Origin: Agriotes lineatus
Taxonomy: Eukaryota > Arthropoda > Insecta > Coleoptera > Elateridae
Assembly (NCBI GenBank): GCA_940337035.1
Contig: CALNHX010007695.1
Location: 1-64,000, forward strand
DNA length: 64,000 nt
Reading direction: 5' to 3'
The notes under the pieces were generated by a model that saw only the letters and a list, made by a program, of their open reading frames with translations, was not told where the DNA came from and made no database searches. The translations under genes were made by a program, and so were the position numbers. Shown one piece after another: positions 36,123-46,796 of the stretch; the first letter of the stretch is position 1; each line of letters begins with the position of its first letter.

Positions 36123-37343
36123 TACAGGGTGGCTCAAAAAGTGTGGCGAATCAAACTTACTTTTCTTTAAATATAAAGCCTTATAACGGGTTTACCAATA
36201 AGGGTTACCTACAATTGAAATAGAATAAAACTCAAAATATTTAAGGAAATTCAGAAATGTTTATTAAATATGAAAATATAAAACATCTCAATTATGTGTG
36301 AAACAGAACTTCGGAATGTCGCCGATGACCCGTTGGATTTCGAGTTTAAGTTGTTCAATATTTTGTGGATGGGTAGCGTAGACCTTTCCCTTTACGTATC
36401 CCCACAAAAAAAATCTAGCGGCGTCAAATCACACGAGCGTGGTGGCCAATTCACATCGCCGTTTCTAAAGATAACACGGCCGGGGAATTTCGTTAGCAGC
36501 AAATCCAGAGTCGCACGCGCCATGCGGCGGTCACTTGGCCGAAGTTCTGCTTCACACATAATTGAGATGTTTTATATTTTCATATTTAGTAAACATTTCT
36601 GAATTTCTTTAAATATTTTTAGTTTTATTCTATTTCAATTGTAGGTAACCCTTATTGGTAAACCCTATATTTAGGTAGCTTCAATAGTTTTGAATTGAAA
36701 TACTTCATACTTCATTTTAATATGAAGTTGTATGGGCCGAATGTCAACTGTTTTGGAGATATTAACGATTTTATTCACTGAACTTGAGACGGTTGCTGTA
36801 ACATCTGCTGCTCAACATCTGCAAGTCTAAAAATTTCAATTTTTTAAAAAATTATACACCTTGTATATTTTTATATTTTTGAAAAGCCCTTTTAATGAGC
36901 TTTCTTTTGATATGTAACTTCATACCCCTAATTTAACTGCTTTTCAGTATTGTAGCATAAAAAACTATTCAACCCCTTTAATATGCTTTATTTCAAGGAA
37001 TAAAAAACAAACGCCGCTAAAATGATAGTTTAAATTATTAGAAAAACATAAAACCTTGTTTAGAAAATATAAATCCAGTCAACACAGAAAAACGAGAAAT
37101 GTAGGAAAAATTAATTCCAGGATCAAATAAAATCAGATGAAAAAAACAACAACGAATAACATGCGGTTCTTTGCAAGCACACTTGCGACCAGCACAAAGA
37201 ACATTGTAGCGATGAATTGAAGTAATTTAGGTAATTCTACAATAATTTTTATTAAATGAGTTCAATTAATAGTTGTCGTGTGCGACGTCTCAAAGGACTT
37301 GATTTGTTTTTTGATTCTTCGTACTTTTTTGAGCCACCATGTA
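36123..37343 (-). mobile_element. mariner-superfamily element with internal palindrome
   Basis: Its ends are TACAGGGTGGCTCAAAAAGT at 36123 and, reversed, TACATGGTGGCTCAAAAAAG at 37343. The minus strand at about 36310-36490 reads WPPRSCDLTPLDFF and VKGKVYATHPQNIEQ, a mariner transposase C-terminus with the SPD catalytic triplet changed to SCD and a frameshift after DFF. Within it, 36188-36314 and 36539-36665 are reverse complements at 123 of 127 positions. The rest (36670-37320) is AT-rich and unrecognised. Confidence 0.7.
36188..36665. repeat. 127-bp inverted repeats flanking a transposase fragment
   Basis: The arms 36188-36314 and 36539-36665 match with four mismatches. Each carries the 3' end of the transposase reading (sense on minus in the left arm). 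The 224-bp spacer holds the only other transposase-coding sequence. Confidence 0.9.
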
Positions 37344-37554
37344 TCATCAAAACTATTTTAGTAATGTGCACCACCTTTATCCCTACAACTTTTATATACG
37401 CAATATTAATGTACCTCTTATAGTTTTAGAAATATCTTCCACCTCCCGCATCGCTAGATCTTATTATTATATCGATGATTTTCCTTGCAGTAATGTTTCT
37501 GTTAATATTGTTTTGGTAAAAATAAATTTCCCGTGCTGGGTGCTGACAGAGCAA

Positions 37555-37631
37555 CAACTAAGAAGGTCCAAGTATATCAGCGGAGATAAAAAATAAGCGT
37601 GTCAGCTGGCTAAGGCATGTGGAAGTGGAAC
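37555..37631 (+). pseudogene. LINE C-terminal fragment before the hAT insertion
   Basis: KRVSWLRHVE (about 37594-37623) is the beginning of the RLRWxGHVxRM motif found near the C-terminus of many non-LTR proteins. The motif resumes at 41682 as VERMHPQTV, showing that the hAT inserted here. Confidence 0.7.
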
Positions 37632-38129
37632 CAGGACCGCGCCAAGCCAGTGTGCAATGTGTGCACCGCACACGGGCGGCCAAATTCAGGGGCGGCCAAA
37701 AAGGTTTAAAAGTTGTATACAAATTACAAAAAAAAAAAAAATAAAAAATGTACAATTTTTTTTACTTTACAAATTTTAGAAGTTCAAAAATATGTACCTA
37801 TATAGGTATAAAAAATGTTTATTGTGTAAATGAACACCTGATAATATGGTTACATGGATTATTGTTTATGTAAATTCTCGAAGTTAGTTTTTATTCCGTG
37901 GCGGCTAATTGTTAAACGAAGCCAACTTGAAGGAACGCTTTCCATGCATCTTTATCCAATGATTACAAAAAAGCCGGATATTTATCAGAAGCAACAAAAC
38001 GTGACTTTTCAGTAAACTGGCGGCTGGCGGCTTTTATTGACTGTGAAACATATCGTATTTATGAAGTAGGTATTTACATTATTTTATTTCATACTGATGT
38101 CAAAAATGACATTTTTCGGATTATTTATG

Positions 38130-38278
38130 GTACAAAAAACGGAACATTAAAATCCTAGTACTTTAAAGTAAAATTTTAAAGTTCAAGTACTTTAAAACAT
38201 ATTTATTGTACAAAAATGGAACATTAAAGTCCTAGTACTTTAAAGTAAAATTTTAAAGTTCAAGTACTTTAAAATTAT
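38130..38278. repeat. 78-bp tandem duplication within the hAT 5' region
   Basis: Units start at 38130 and 38208. Each carries CCTAGTACTTTAAAGTAAAA and AGTTCAAGTACTTTAAAA, so each unit is also internally self-complementary around AGTACTTTAAA. Confidence 0.85.
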
Positions 38279-38383
38279 ACGTCAGTTGTTGACATGAAAT
38301 TTGAAATGATTTACAACTTTTTATTTAAAATTCATTAAACTTGCAGTATGAAATAAACCGTTGTATTCACCACGAACGAAAAG

Positions 38384-38474
38384 TGTTTTTAAAGGTCCTC
38401 GCAAGTAATTCCGTCCTCGGCTGACGCCTCGGACGTAAACAACTTTCTCGTCTTTAAAATGCCACTTTTCGTTC
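38384..38474. repeat. Imperfect hairpin in the hAT 5' region
   Basis: ACGAACGAAAAGTG near the left side pairs with CACTTTTCGTTC near the right, followed by TAAAG and CTTTAAA pairing, around a GC-richer loop (CGTCCTCGGCTGACGCCTCGG). It lies upstream of the transposase start. Confidence 0.6.
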
Positions 38475-38721
38475 TAGATAAATAAACTACTATTTGATCG
38501 GGGTGTCGGCGATCTCTTTTGTCGGTAAGTACCTAATTGTTTAAAGCTGATTTTAAGAAATATAATATTATATGATGCTTACATTAATGCTGTGGTAATA
38601 TGGGTGCAATGATAATTATTTGGTCATTTAATTTTTGAAGTGGCTGCAGAGAAGATCTAGTAGAGAAAATTAATTTTGTTAGTGATTGTGTTTTGAAGAA
38701 AGTTGAAGAAAAGTTATAAAT

Positions 38722-41446
38722 ATGGTAAGTAGGTACATACATATCAATCATATATCAATCAATACATAAATAGTTACCTACATATTCTTAAATTGTATTA
38801 AGTAATAAAATTGTTATAATTTTTCTAGAACAGAAAAACGAAAAGGCTGTCGGGTTTTCAGTATCGAAAACAAAGTCTACAAAAAAAAGAAGAAAAGAAA
38901 AAACTGGCCAATACTTTAGAAAAATATTTGAAGCCAGAAAAGGTGTCAGCGGAAGCATTAGAATCAAGCTCTAGTTCTCTTTCCGGGCCACTTAATGAGC
39001 CGTGCGTCCAAGAAGTCGAAATGGAAATTATGAGGGAAGATTCCGAATCTGGGGAAGAGAAGGTGACTTCATCTGACTCGGAGTCTCCAAAACCAGAGAG
39101 AAGAGAAGTTGGCGACGCTGAAGAAGCCAGCACGTCATCCTCATCAAGGCTTTCTGAACTAAAGAAATTTGGCTGCTCATCAGATTCACAGTAGTCGCAG
39201 CAGAACACAGCAACCTCAGATGATCCTGGAGAGTGGCCTGAGATAATATCAACAACATTAACAAAAATTTTAGTAGAAAGAGGTAACGCAATTTAATTTC
39301 CCAACTAATGAAAATGGTCGAAGGTTTTCGAAAAAATATTTCTACCGTTCTCTTCCAAATGGAGAAGAAATTAATAGACCGTGGTTAGTTTATTCAATAA
39401 AAAATAATGCAGTTTATTGCTTTTGTTGTACAATATTTGGCAAAATTAAAAACAATTTTTCGCAAAAGGAAGGTGTTTCTGACTGGCAGCATTTGTCACT
39501 ATTGATTTCAAGGCACGAAAAAAGTGATACTCACAATGCAAATGTTAAAAATCAGTTAGAACTTATAAAATTGTTATCAAAAGAACAAACTGTAAACCAG
39601 ACGCAACTACGTTTGTTGAATGCAGAAGCAAAGCACTGGCATGCTGTGATTGAGAGAATAATTTTAATAATACAATATTTGTCACGACAGTGTCTTGCTT
39701 TACGCGGGCAATCTAATAAATTATTTGAAAGCAATAATGGTAATTTTTTAAAAGCTGTTGAGATGATCTCAAAATGTGATTCTGTTATGTCAGAACATGT
39801 GCTTCAGACTCAAAAGTCACAAAAAGATGAAACACAAATGGTAAATTATTTAGGGGACAATATTCAGAATGAAATAATAGATGTCATTGGTAACAAAATT
39901 AGAAATAATATTTTGGATTTAATTAGAAAATGTAAATACTATTCTATCATTCTTGACTGTACACCGGATATTAGTCATATCGAACAAATGACTATAATTT
40001 TTAGATTTACAATGTTGAATGAGTCCTCAAAAAAATTGAAATACGCGAGCATTTTATAGAATTTTGTCCTATTAATGATTCAACTGGAGTGGGTTTAAGT
40101 GAATTTTTAATAAATTTACTTTCAAAGTTGAATTTAAATATTTACGACATGCGTGGCCAAGGGTACGATAATGGGGCAAATATGCGCGGCAAACATAATG
40201 GTTTGCAAAAAAAAAAATTTAGAAATAAATCCGCGAGCATTTTTTGTGCCGTGCACAGCCCATACATTAAATTTAGTAGTGACCGATGCGGCTAAAGTTT
40301 CTTTTGAGACTTCTGGTTATTTTGATATAGTTCAAGAATTATTTGTTTTTTTTTCTGCGTCGGTAAAAAGATGGTCAATTCTGGAAAAACACACAACAAA
40401 TTTAAATTTAAAACCACTTAGTGATACACGGTGGTCTAGTAGAATAGACGCTGTGAAGCCCCTGCGTTATCAAATTGGGCAAATATATGATGCATTGGTA
40501 GAAGTAATTGAAGATCGTTTATCCGTACAAGACCACAGTGCTTCACATCAAGCCAAATCTTTGGCATTAAAAATTCAGAGTTATAAATTTTTGGTACAAT
40601 ATTTTAATCAAAATTAATGTTTTGAGCACGATGATGCAAAATCCTACTATAAATATAAAAACTTGCTCAGAGCATTTCAAAAATTTGTTAGATTTTTTCT
40701 TAGCTCTTCGATCAGATGAAGAATTCAATAATGTTCTTACTGACGCTAATACACTTGCGGATGAACTCGGTATTGAACCTAATTTCCCTGCTGTTCAGTC
40801 TGTTAGACCACGAAGAAAACCCAGACAATTTGATTATGAACACAGTGATGAACCAATTATCGATCCAAAAAATTATTATAAAGTTAACGTTTATTTTAAT
40901 ATATTAGATCAAACTTTATCGTCTTTAAGAGATAGATTTGAGGGAATAACAAGATATGATACTATGTTTGGATTTCTCTATAATATGTTTGATTTAAAGG
41001 AAAACGAGCTATTACAATGTTGTAAAGATTTACATCTTCATCTAACTGATGATTCTAGAAAGGAATCAGATGTAGATGGAATAGAATTATTTGAAGAGAT
41101 AAAATCTTTAAAATTACATCTTAAACCTACTTCAGCTGAAAAGCATCAGTTAGAGCCCCAGTCCATTGTTGAATATATTTTTGAAAATCAGCTCATAGCA
41201 TCATTTCCAAATATGTGAATAGCTCTTAGAATATTATTCACGTTACCAGTTTCAGTTGCGCCTGGTGAGAGATCTTTCTCCAAACTAAAAATTATTAAAA
41301 ATTATATGCGATCCACAATGTCACAAAACAGATTAAATAATCTGTCTATAATAGCAATAGAAAGCAACACGATGGATTCCATCGATTTAGAATTAGTAAT
41401 TAAAGAATTTGCGGAGAAAAAAGCTAGGAAAGTTGCTTTTTTATAA
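38722..41446 (+). pseudogene. hAT transposase, ZMYM1/TTF-finger type, two nonsense codons and several frameshifts
   Basis: Exon 1 appears to be only ATG (38722-38724), followed by GTAAGT; an intron of 104 bases ends TTTTCTAG at 38828, and exon 2 reads NRKTKRLSGFQYRK. The TTF-type finger spans about 39360-39560 (RPWLVYSIKN, AVYCFCCTIFG, then SRHEKSDTHN). The core follows: SIILDCTPDISHIEQMT (to 40059), RGQGYDNGANMRG (about 40150), FFVPCTAHTLNLVV, DTRWSSR. The dimerisation end is SVAPGERSFSKLKIIKNYMR and LNNLSIIAIES (about 41250-41370), with the stop at 41444. Lesions are a TAG at 39192, frameshifts near 39287, 40040, 40212 and 40612 (two in poly-A runs), and a TGA at 41216 where relatives have Trp. 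Confidence 0.92.
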
Positions 41447-41688
41447 TTTTCTAAAATTTTGTTGTTTTTTTTTATTAATTTTATTCCACTATTGTTTTAT
41501 AAATTTTATTGTTAATAAAACTTTTTTAAAATTTCTGTTTTTCACTTAAATTAATTTGATTTGTTACAGTTAAACTAGGTATGTACTACATAAAATTTAT
41601 GTTTTACAACAAAAATGTAAATTTTGGGGCGGCAAATTTGGCTCTGCACAGAGGCGGCCATTGATGCTGGCACGGTTCTGTGTGGAAC

Positions 41689-42040
41689 GTATGCATCCGC
41701 AGACAGTAGCAAACAAATGCTTGGAAAATAAACCCGAAAGCAGAAGAAAGAGAGGGGGGACACGACTGAGGTAGCTAGAGTAAGTGAAGAAAGACTTGAT
41801 AGAAATGGGGGTGTTAGAATGAAGAGAAAAGACCAAAAATCGGAAGAGCTGGAGAAAGATTGTGAAACATGCAAAAAAGTCGGAGCAACAAGCAAATGGC
41901 CAAAATCAGCAAAACCTAACAACGCAAAACAAGGCCCCCTTCTGAAAAGGAGGGTTGGGGCAGGACTGACAAACGCGCCCCCAAAAAGAACAAATTCGAA
42001 AACCAAACGAGAGGCCAAGGCATTCGAGAGTAAGTAAACA
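41689..42040 (+). pseudogene. LINE C-terminal fragment after the hAT insertion
   Basis: It reads VERMHPQTVANKCLENKPES, RRKRGGTRLR, KKDLIEMGV and WRKIVKHAKKSE. This is the standard non-LTR C-terminal order (RM, GRxxRGRPRxRW, DLxxMGV, WRxIVxxAK). It continues the sequence broken at 37631. It is probably the 3' end of the LINE whose endonuclease lies at 34995-36012; most of the RT between is missing. Confidence 0.7.
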
Positions 42041-43004
42041 AAAATAAATCACTTTTCATAGAACCTACTTTGTTATATTGTTAATTTGTTATTTACTAAA
42101 GCATCTGTTAGCGGGTAGGTACATGCAATTGTTCCTATCAGAATGACAACCACCATTAAATTAACATAGGTATCTATTTCCAGAACTAAAATATAAAATA
42201 TCGAAGATATTATTATTTTCTAAAATGATAAACAGCAGTTCAGATTCCGGTGGTTTCTCGGACTCACCTTAGTATTGTTTTAAAAATCATGCTAGTACTG
42301 AAGGGTAAAATTCTTGACTAGGTAGGTTCTGCTGGCTTCTATAATGAGGAGATTAGAAAGTTATAAACATCGATGGGCCAAGTGTGTCTATTTGCCAAGA
42401 GACTATATAGAGAACACCTAAAAGATGAGAATAGAATTTCAGAGTTAAAACATTAGTAGTTCTCAAAAACAGCAAAATTGTTGCCTTTGTTTTGTATGGT
42501 ACCGAAACTGCTTATAGAATGTATTCCGTAAAGAAATTAGAGCTTTATTTTTCTTTTTTTTCTGAATGTGTATGCTGATGACAGAAAAATGCAAAGGAAA
42601 TAGTAGATATTAGAACATTATTTGAATATCTTGTTTATAGTTTAAAAATACGCTGCTGTTTTGAGGCTTGATGAAAGACGTAAGTTTAGCATTTTTCATA
42701 CAATTTGTTGTCAGTTTAATTCGACTATAACACGAAAGACGGCTAATTATTCTGTACTAGACGGAACAAACTACATAATATTAGACATGGTTTTAGATTA
42801 CTTTCATTTCGAAATTATGAAAAAGTTAATATAAATTCAAAATTGTAACAGGTGCAACGAAGCGATTGGATTTTCGCCATTGTGTGACGTATTCTTATAC
42901 AAATATGTTTTTGCAGAGTTTTAATTGACAGCAGTGAGAAGTGGATAAGCTTTAAGGGCAAGGAAAACTACTCTAAGTGCAATAGGTAATTGTTTACGTC
43001 ATTG
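42041..43004. other. No recognisable gene
   Basis: AT-rich sequence, no repeats shared with the rest of the window that I could see. Confidence 0.4.
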
Positions 43005-43189
43005 TCCTACGTACAGACTAGTACATAATTGGTCTTTCAGTGTCGAGATGCGAGTTCTACCGCCTCCTTCCAGTTCGCCCCTTTTCGCACAATATTTCTG
43101 GGATTTAGTTATTTCTTATCTGTAATTTTACTTTTTCCTGTTGGTCTAGCTTCTCCCACTTTCCCTGGTGGTCTGTTAGGGTTCATGGT
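43005..43189 (-). pseudogene. LINE C-terminal tail, distal part, minus strand
   Basis: The minus strand reads NRPPGKVGEARPTGKSK and then NWKEAVELASRH, degenerate forms of GRPRTRW and WEEAVELAKDR. It follows directly, after removal of the gypsy element and one TGGT, from the minus-strand LINE at 47960-48245. Confidence 0.65.
43186..43189. repeat. Gypsy target-site duplication (TGGT)
   Basis: TGGT at 43186-43189 matches 47960-47963, directly outside the two LTRs. Four bases is usual for Ty3/gypsy. Confidence 0.75.
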
Positions 43190-44352
43190 TGTAATGTTAC
43201 ATGCAGTCTGCATGGCACATTTATTCATATAAAATATATCCAGATAGTTAATTTAAAAAGTTTATGTACAGTTGATGTGTTGTGAATGGTTACGGGTAAC
43301 CAAAGAGAAGTAAATAAACAGAATGATAAAAAAGTTCAATTTGAAACTAGACTCGAGACGGTCATATTAAAACCGATGGTGGTTCAATTCCAACCAATTG
43401 GTATTTTTAATTGAATTTAATTAAAAGATCATTACACAGGAAGTATCTGGTAATGATATAAAATAAATTCAGCAAATCAAACCGTCTATCAAGTCGACAT
43501 AATTGAAGTGTTTGCAATATCATATTGAAGTTATATTAACAAGTAAATAACTTACAATATAATTAACGTAGAGCCAGTGTTTACGTGTGTGTTGTGCATT
43601 CAATTGAGAAGTGCTATCTGGGAGATAGCAACACATCCAAAGATCTTTTTGAGGGGATTGGAGATTTCAACCAGCCAGTTACTGTTACCTGTCCTGCTTC
43701 ATTTGCAGAGGAATTCTATAGGTTGCTGATCAGGTTACGCTAAAGCGACGTTAAGGTTAGTGTTGTTTCTTAACTTTTGCTAACAACTTTTGGAATACTT
43801 CAAGGAAATTTAAACTGTGTGTTTAATATTAGTGAACTTGTATTTAGAACTAAGAATTACTATTAATTATCTAAATTCTAATAGTGTTCTGAGTACTCGG
43901 CGATTTTAGGTCATTATATTTAGAAATTCTAACCTTTTGATTTAATTTAAGATTGGGGATGTAAATTAAGGATTTTGGGTTTTAATATTGATTAAAAGTT
44001 ATCTTAAACAAACTTGACTATCCTTACGTCATTGACAATTCAATAAACATATCTGAATGTCATTAAGATATTTAGAATATCAGTAAAAGACCTGAAAGTA
44101 ACTATAAAATTACTTTATATTAATCAAATAGTTGAACAATCAGTAATACTTGTTATTAAGAAGCACCATTCAGCTGAGGGTAAGGAGTATTTCTTTAGCT
44201 TTACTGACTAGCCGGAGCAAAATTTAAAATAAATAGAAGAATATACCATAACAATATTTATATGTCACATATTGACGTTTGTGAGGTAAGTTATTATTTT
44301 AATTTATCATATAAATAAGTGATATAACACCGCATAGAGGCGTTCTATTACA
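43190..44352 (+). repeat. 5' LTR of gypsy element
   Basis: Begins TGTAATGTTACATGC and ends GTTCTATTACA (TGTAAT/ATTACA inverted termini). Same length as the 3' LTR. The bases after it (ATTGACGCGTCAACGTGG) should contain the primer-binding site; I cannot assign the tRNA. Confidence 0.95.
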
Positions 44353-44458
44353 ATTGACGCGTCAACGTGGAGCTCGATAGGGCTTATATAACAAGGAAAC
44401 TTTTAGTTCATGAATTTAAGGTCAGGTTAAAAAAAAACCAGCAAGAAACCTTAATAAA

Positions 44459-45445
44459 ATGGAGGCAATTAGATTAGAACAAGGTGACAATGTAACAAAT
44501 ATGGAAGTCAATCCAATAGTAGAGGCTAGTACATCAAGGGTTAATACAGGGAATAGTATCAGTGAAAATAACATGTTAAAATTAATGCAACAAATGATGA
44601 CTCAAATGTCAACCGATATAAAAGGGGAAATGTCCAACAATAACCAAGAAATGAGGAATCAAATGTCAACTCAAATGAGCGATGTAAAAGGTGAAATGAA
44701 AAAAGATAACCAAGAAATTTTAAATAAAGTTAGTCAGAAAATTTTAAACAGATTGGATGTCTGTATTTCTAAAATGTCAACAAAGGTGGACACAGTTGAT
44801 ACCAGTTTGGGTATGTTTAGGTGTGAGAAGGAGAATATTGGAGCTGAAGTACAGGAACATTTGGAGGTACAATTGAGTGAGGTAGTGGAGCCTGTTGAGA
44901 ATGAAATGCAAGTGAATGATTTCAAAGTAGGAAAAAATAAGGGGGAATTAGATTTTGAAGGTAAAATTGACAACTGTCAAAGTGATGTCAGTATTCAGAC
45001 GGGTACATTAAATGCTAAAGTAATGAATGTGAGTGAGGAATGGGGGAATAGAACGAATGATAGCAAAGTTAGTTTCACTGGGGGAATTATTGTGCAGGAA
45101 AACGGGGATAAGCTAGGTGTTGGTGCTAAAAAGTTTATTCTTGACAGTTCTGAATTGGAGAATGATATCTTTGGGAGCCAGAATTGGACGAAAACAGATG
45201 TTGTTTCGTATTTGCGAGGTGTGCACCAATGTGGCAAGAGCAGAAAGGTGTCTTTTTATGTGTATGGTTGTCAGATGAATGGTAATGACAAGGAAGTGGT
45301 TTGGGCTAGTTTAGAAGCCAGTAAGTTTTTTGAAATCGATACCTGGAAGGAAGTAAAGTTGGTAATTAGGATAACTTGTTCAATAAGTGAAAATGCAGAA
45401 GCTAGAGTCTGGAACCACCATAAACGAGTCAAACTAAGACACTGA
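44459..45445 (+). CDS. Gag-like protein of the non-autonomous gypsy element, 328 aa
   Basis: An intact frame with ATG 106 bases after the 5' LTR. Residues about 38-90 form a Met/Gln/Asn-rich segment with a repeated phrase (TQMSTDIKGEMSNNNQEM and TQMSDVKGEMKKDNQEI), probably coiled coil. The middle is acidic. The end has TDVVSYLRGVHQCGKSRKVS and closes with the basic HHKRVKLRH. No zinc knuckle or clear capsid motif is visible, so it may be a truncated gag or one whose C-terminus was replaced. That the frame is open in a <1% diverged element reflects youth, not necessarily function. Confidence 0.7.
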   Translation: MEAIRLEQGDNVTNMEVNPIVEASTSRVNTGNSISENNMLKLMQQMMTQMSTDIKGEMSNNNQEMRNQMSTQMSDVKGEMKKDNQEILNKVSQKILNRLDVCISKMSTKVDTVDTSLGMFRCEKENIGAEVQEHLEVQLSEVVEPVENEMQVNDFKVGKNKGELDFEGKIDNCQSDVSIQTGTLNAKVMNVSEEWGNRTNDSKVSFTGGIIVQENGDKLGVGAKKFILDSSELENDIFGSQNWTKTDVVSYLRGVHQCGKSRKVSFYVYGCQMNGNDKEVVWASLEASKFFEIDTWKEVKLVIRITCSISENAEARVWNHHKRVKLRH

Positions 45446-46262
45446 AGTCCTCGGATAATCACATAAATTTTGAGTAGTTTATTTTTGGCCAATGTGATGA
45501 AATTCAACTTTAGGGTTTATTAATTTTGGGATCGTTTGGATTAATTTTATTTAGTTAATTGGGGTTTTTAACAAGTAAAGTACTTACTCGTGATATTTCA
45601 CTTAAATAGGTTAATGTATTTGTTTTGTTGTAGATATGTAAATAGTTCATTGTAGGGTCCTAGCGTAGTTTCTTTCCATGGGTACTTTGTAATTATTTTT
45701 TTTAGATACTTAACCTCAAACATAATTTCCTTATGTCAATAGTTTTGCAGTAAATCAAAGCGATTTTCCTCGGCTTTAAGCGTGTTCATGTTGCCGTAAA
45801 CCCGGATAACAGCATGGAATTGTAGAATTAACCAATCGAAGCTTAGTTGAGTAGATGTTGGAGGTTCTGATTGTGTTTTACAGAATGTGATTTGCGAATA
45901 AGAATTATGAACTGTATCCGATGTGGTGCAGTATTTGAAAGACTTCTGTTTAGAAGAACGGAAGATCTAAATGATTAGTATCCTATGTGGTGCTATTTAA
46001 GAAAAAATATGAACTGTATCCGATGTGGTGCAGTATTTAAAAGACTTCTGTTTAGAAGAACAGGGGATCTATTTATGGATCAGTATCCAATGTGGTGCTG
46101 ATTATTAATTAATAACTGTGTCTTATGCGATACAGTATTGTGAGACTTTTGGTTTCATATAGCGGTAATGATATGCCAATTATTAAAAAAAAGTAATACC
46201 AATAAACTTAAATAACTTATTGACGTAAATGGGGTTAACGTATCTTATATTAATTTTAATAA
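45446..46262 (+). other. Non-coding spacer of gypsy element with ~105-bp repeats
   Basis: It replaces most of pol. GAACTGTATCCGATGTGGTG and GACTTCTGTTTAGAAGAAC recur at about 45909 and 46010, with a diverged third unit to about 46150; a shorter GTATCC(T/A)ATGTGGTGCT phrase is interleaved. No coding frame. Confidence 0.8.
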
Positions 46263-46610
46263 TGCAGTAGACATGATGAAGCTATAAAACGTCCAATTAA
46301 ATTTAAAAAAGGAGATTTAGTACTAGTTAGGAATCATGTTCAATCATCGACATTAGAAAGAACAATAAAAAAGTTTTTCTTGTTATATGAAGGACCTTAC
46401 GAAGTCGTAAAAGAAATAGGCGAAAACGCTTATGTATTAAATTATCCAGGTCAAAATAAATATAAATATACACAAAATGTAATTAATTTGAAAAAATACC
46501 ACACAAAGCCGTCAAATAATGATGTACCAAATGATGTGATTGTATCTAATGTCAAAGTCAAAAATAATATTGATTGGAAAGAGGTTATGTCTTGGTATAA
46601 ATGTCAATGA
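46263..46610 (+). pseudogene. Gypsy integrase C-terminal fragment
   Basis: The open frame reads RHDEAIKRPIKFKKGDLVLV, then FFLLYEGPYEVVKEIGENAY and NVINLKKYH. This is the C-terminal domain of a gypsy integrase (FKxGDLVLVR and LLYEGPYxV motifs). The catalytic core and zinc domain upstream are missing. A short imitation of the last coding bases repeats just after the stop (TGTCATGGTATAACTGTCAA). Confidence 0.85.
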
Positions 46611-46780
46611 ATTCTTTATGTCATGGTATAACTGTCAATGAATTAATCCAATGGTGGGTTGATTAGTGATTAAAGTTATACGTTAATTATTTTACAATTG
46701 TTAGGTTGCAATGGTTATAGTTATTAGAATGGAGATTTAACAATTTTAAACAAAAAGCTCTTTGCGATCTTTTGCTCTAA

Positions 46781-46796
46781 AATTGGAGGGAATAAC
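46781..46796 (+). promoter_or_regulatory. Polypurine tract of gypsy element
   Basis: AATTGGAGGGAATAAC lies immediately upstream of the 3' LTR, the expected site for plus-strand priming. Confidence 0.75.

Larger units (their letters stand above)
36013..37454. repeat. Large inverted-repeat structure with LINE-derived outer arms
   Basis: Left 36013-36150 and right 37318-37454 are imperfect reverse complements (roughly 80% by eye). The arms run from GCGATGCGGG through a shared GTGGTGCACATTACTAAAA block to the mariner-type end TGGCTCAAAAA. On the left the arm encodes the LINE endonuclease (SDAG, then ISKT); the right arm encodes the same protein on the minus strand. Two copies of this LINE segment therefore face each other across the mariner-derived core. 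Confidence 0.75.
37632..41680 (+). mobile_element. hAT transposon (4,049 bp), target duplication visible
   Basis: Its ends are CAGGACCGCGCCA at 37632 and, reversed, CAGAACCGTGCCA at 41680. Flanking 8-mers are AGTGGAAC (37624-37631) and TGTGGAAC (41681-41688), a target duplication with one difference, as expected for hAT. It disrupts the RHVERM motif of a LINE. Inside is a full-length but broken ZMYM1-like (TTF zinc finger) transposase, and a poly(A) signal AATAAA at 41514-41519. Confidence 0.93.

Noticed and set aside
38858..39291. Minus-strand frames of 87 and 116 codons
   Set aside because: They are antisense to the Ser/Glu-rich N-terminus of the hAT transposase; serine-rich composition in the shadow frame is expected from that.
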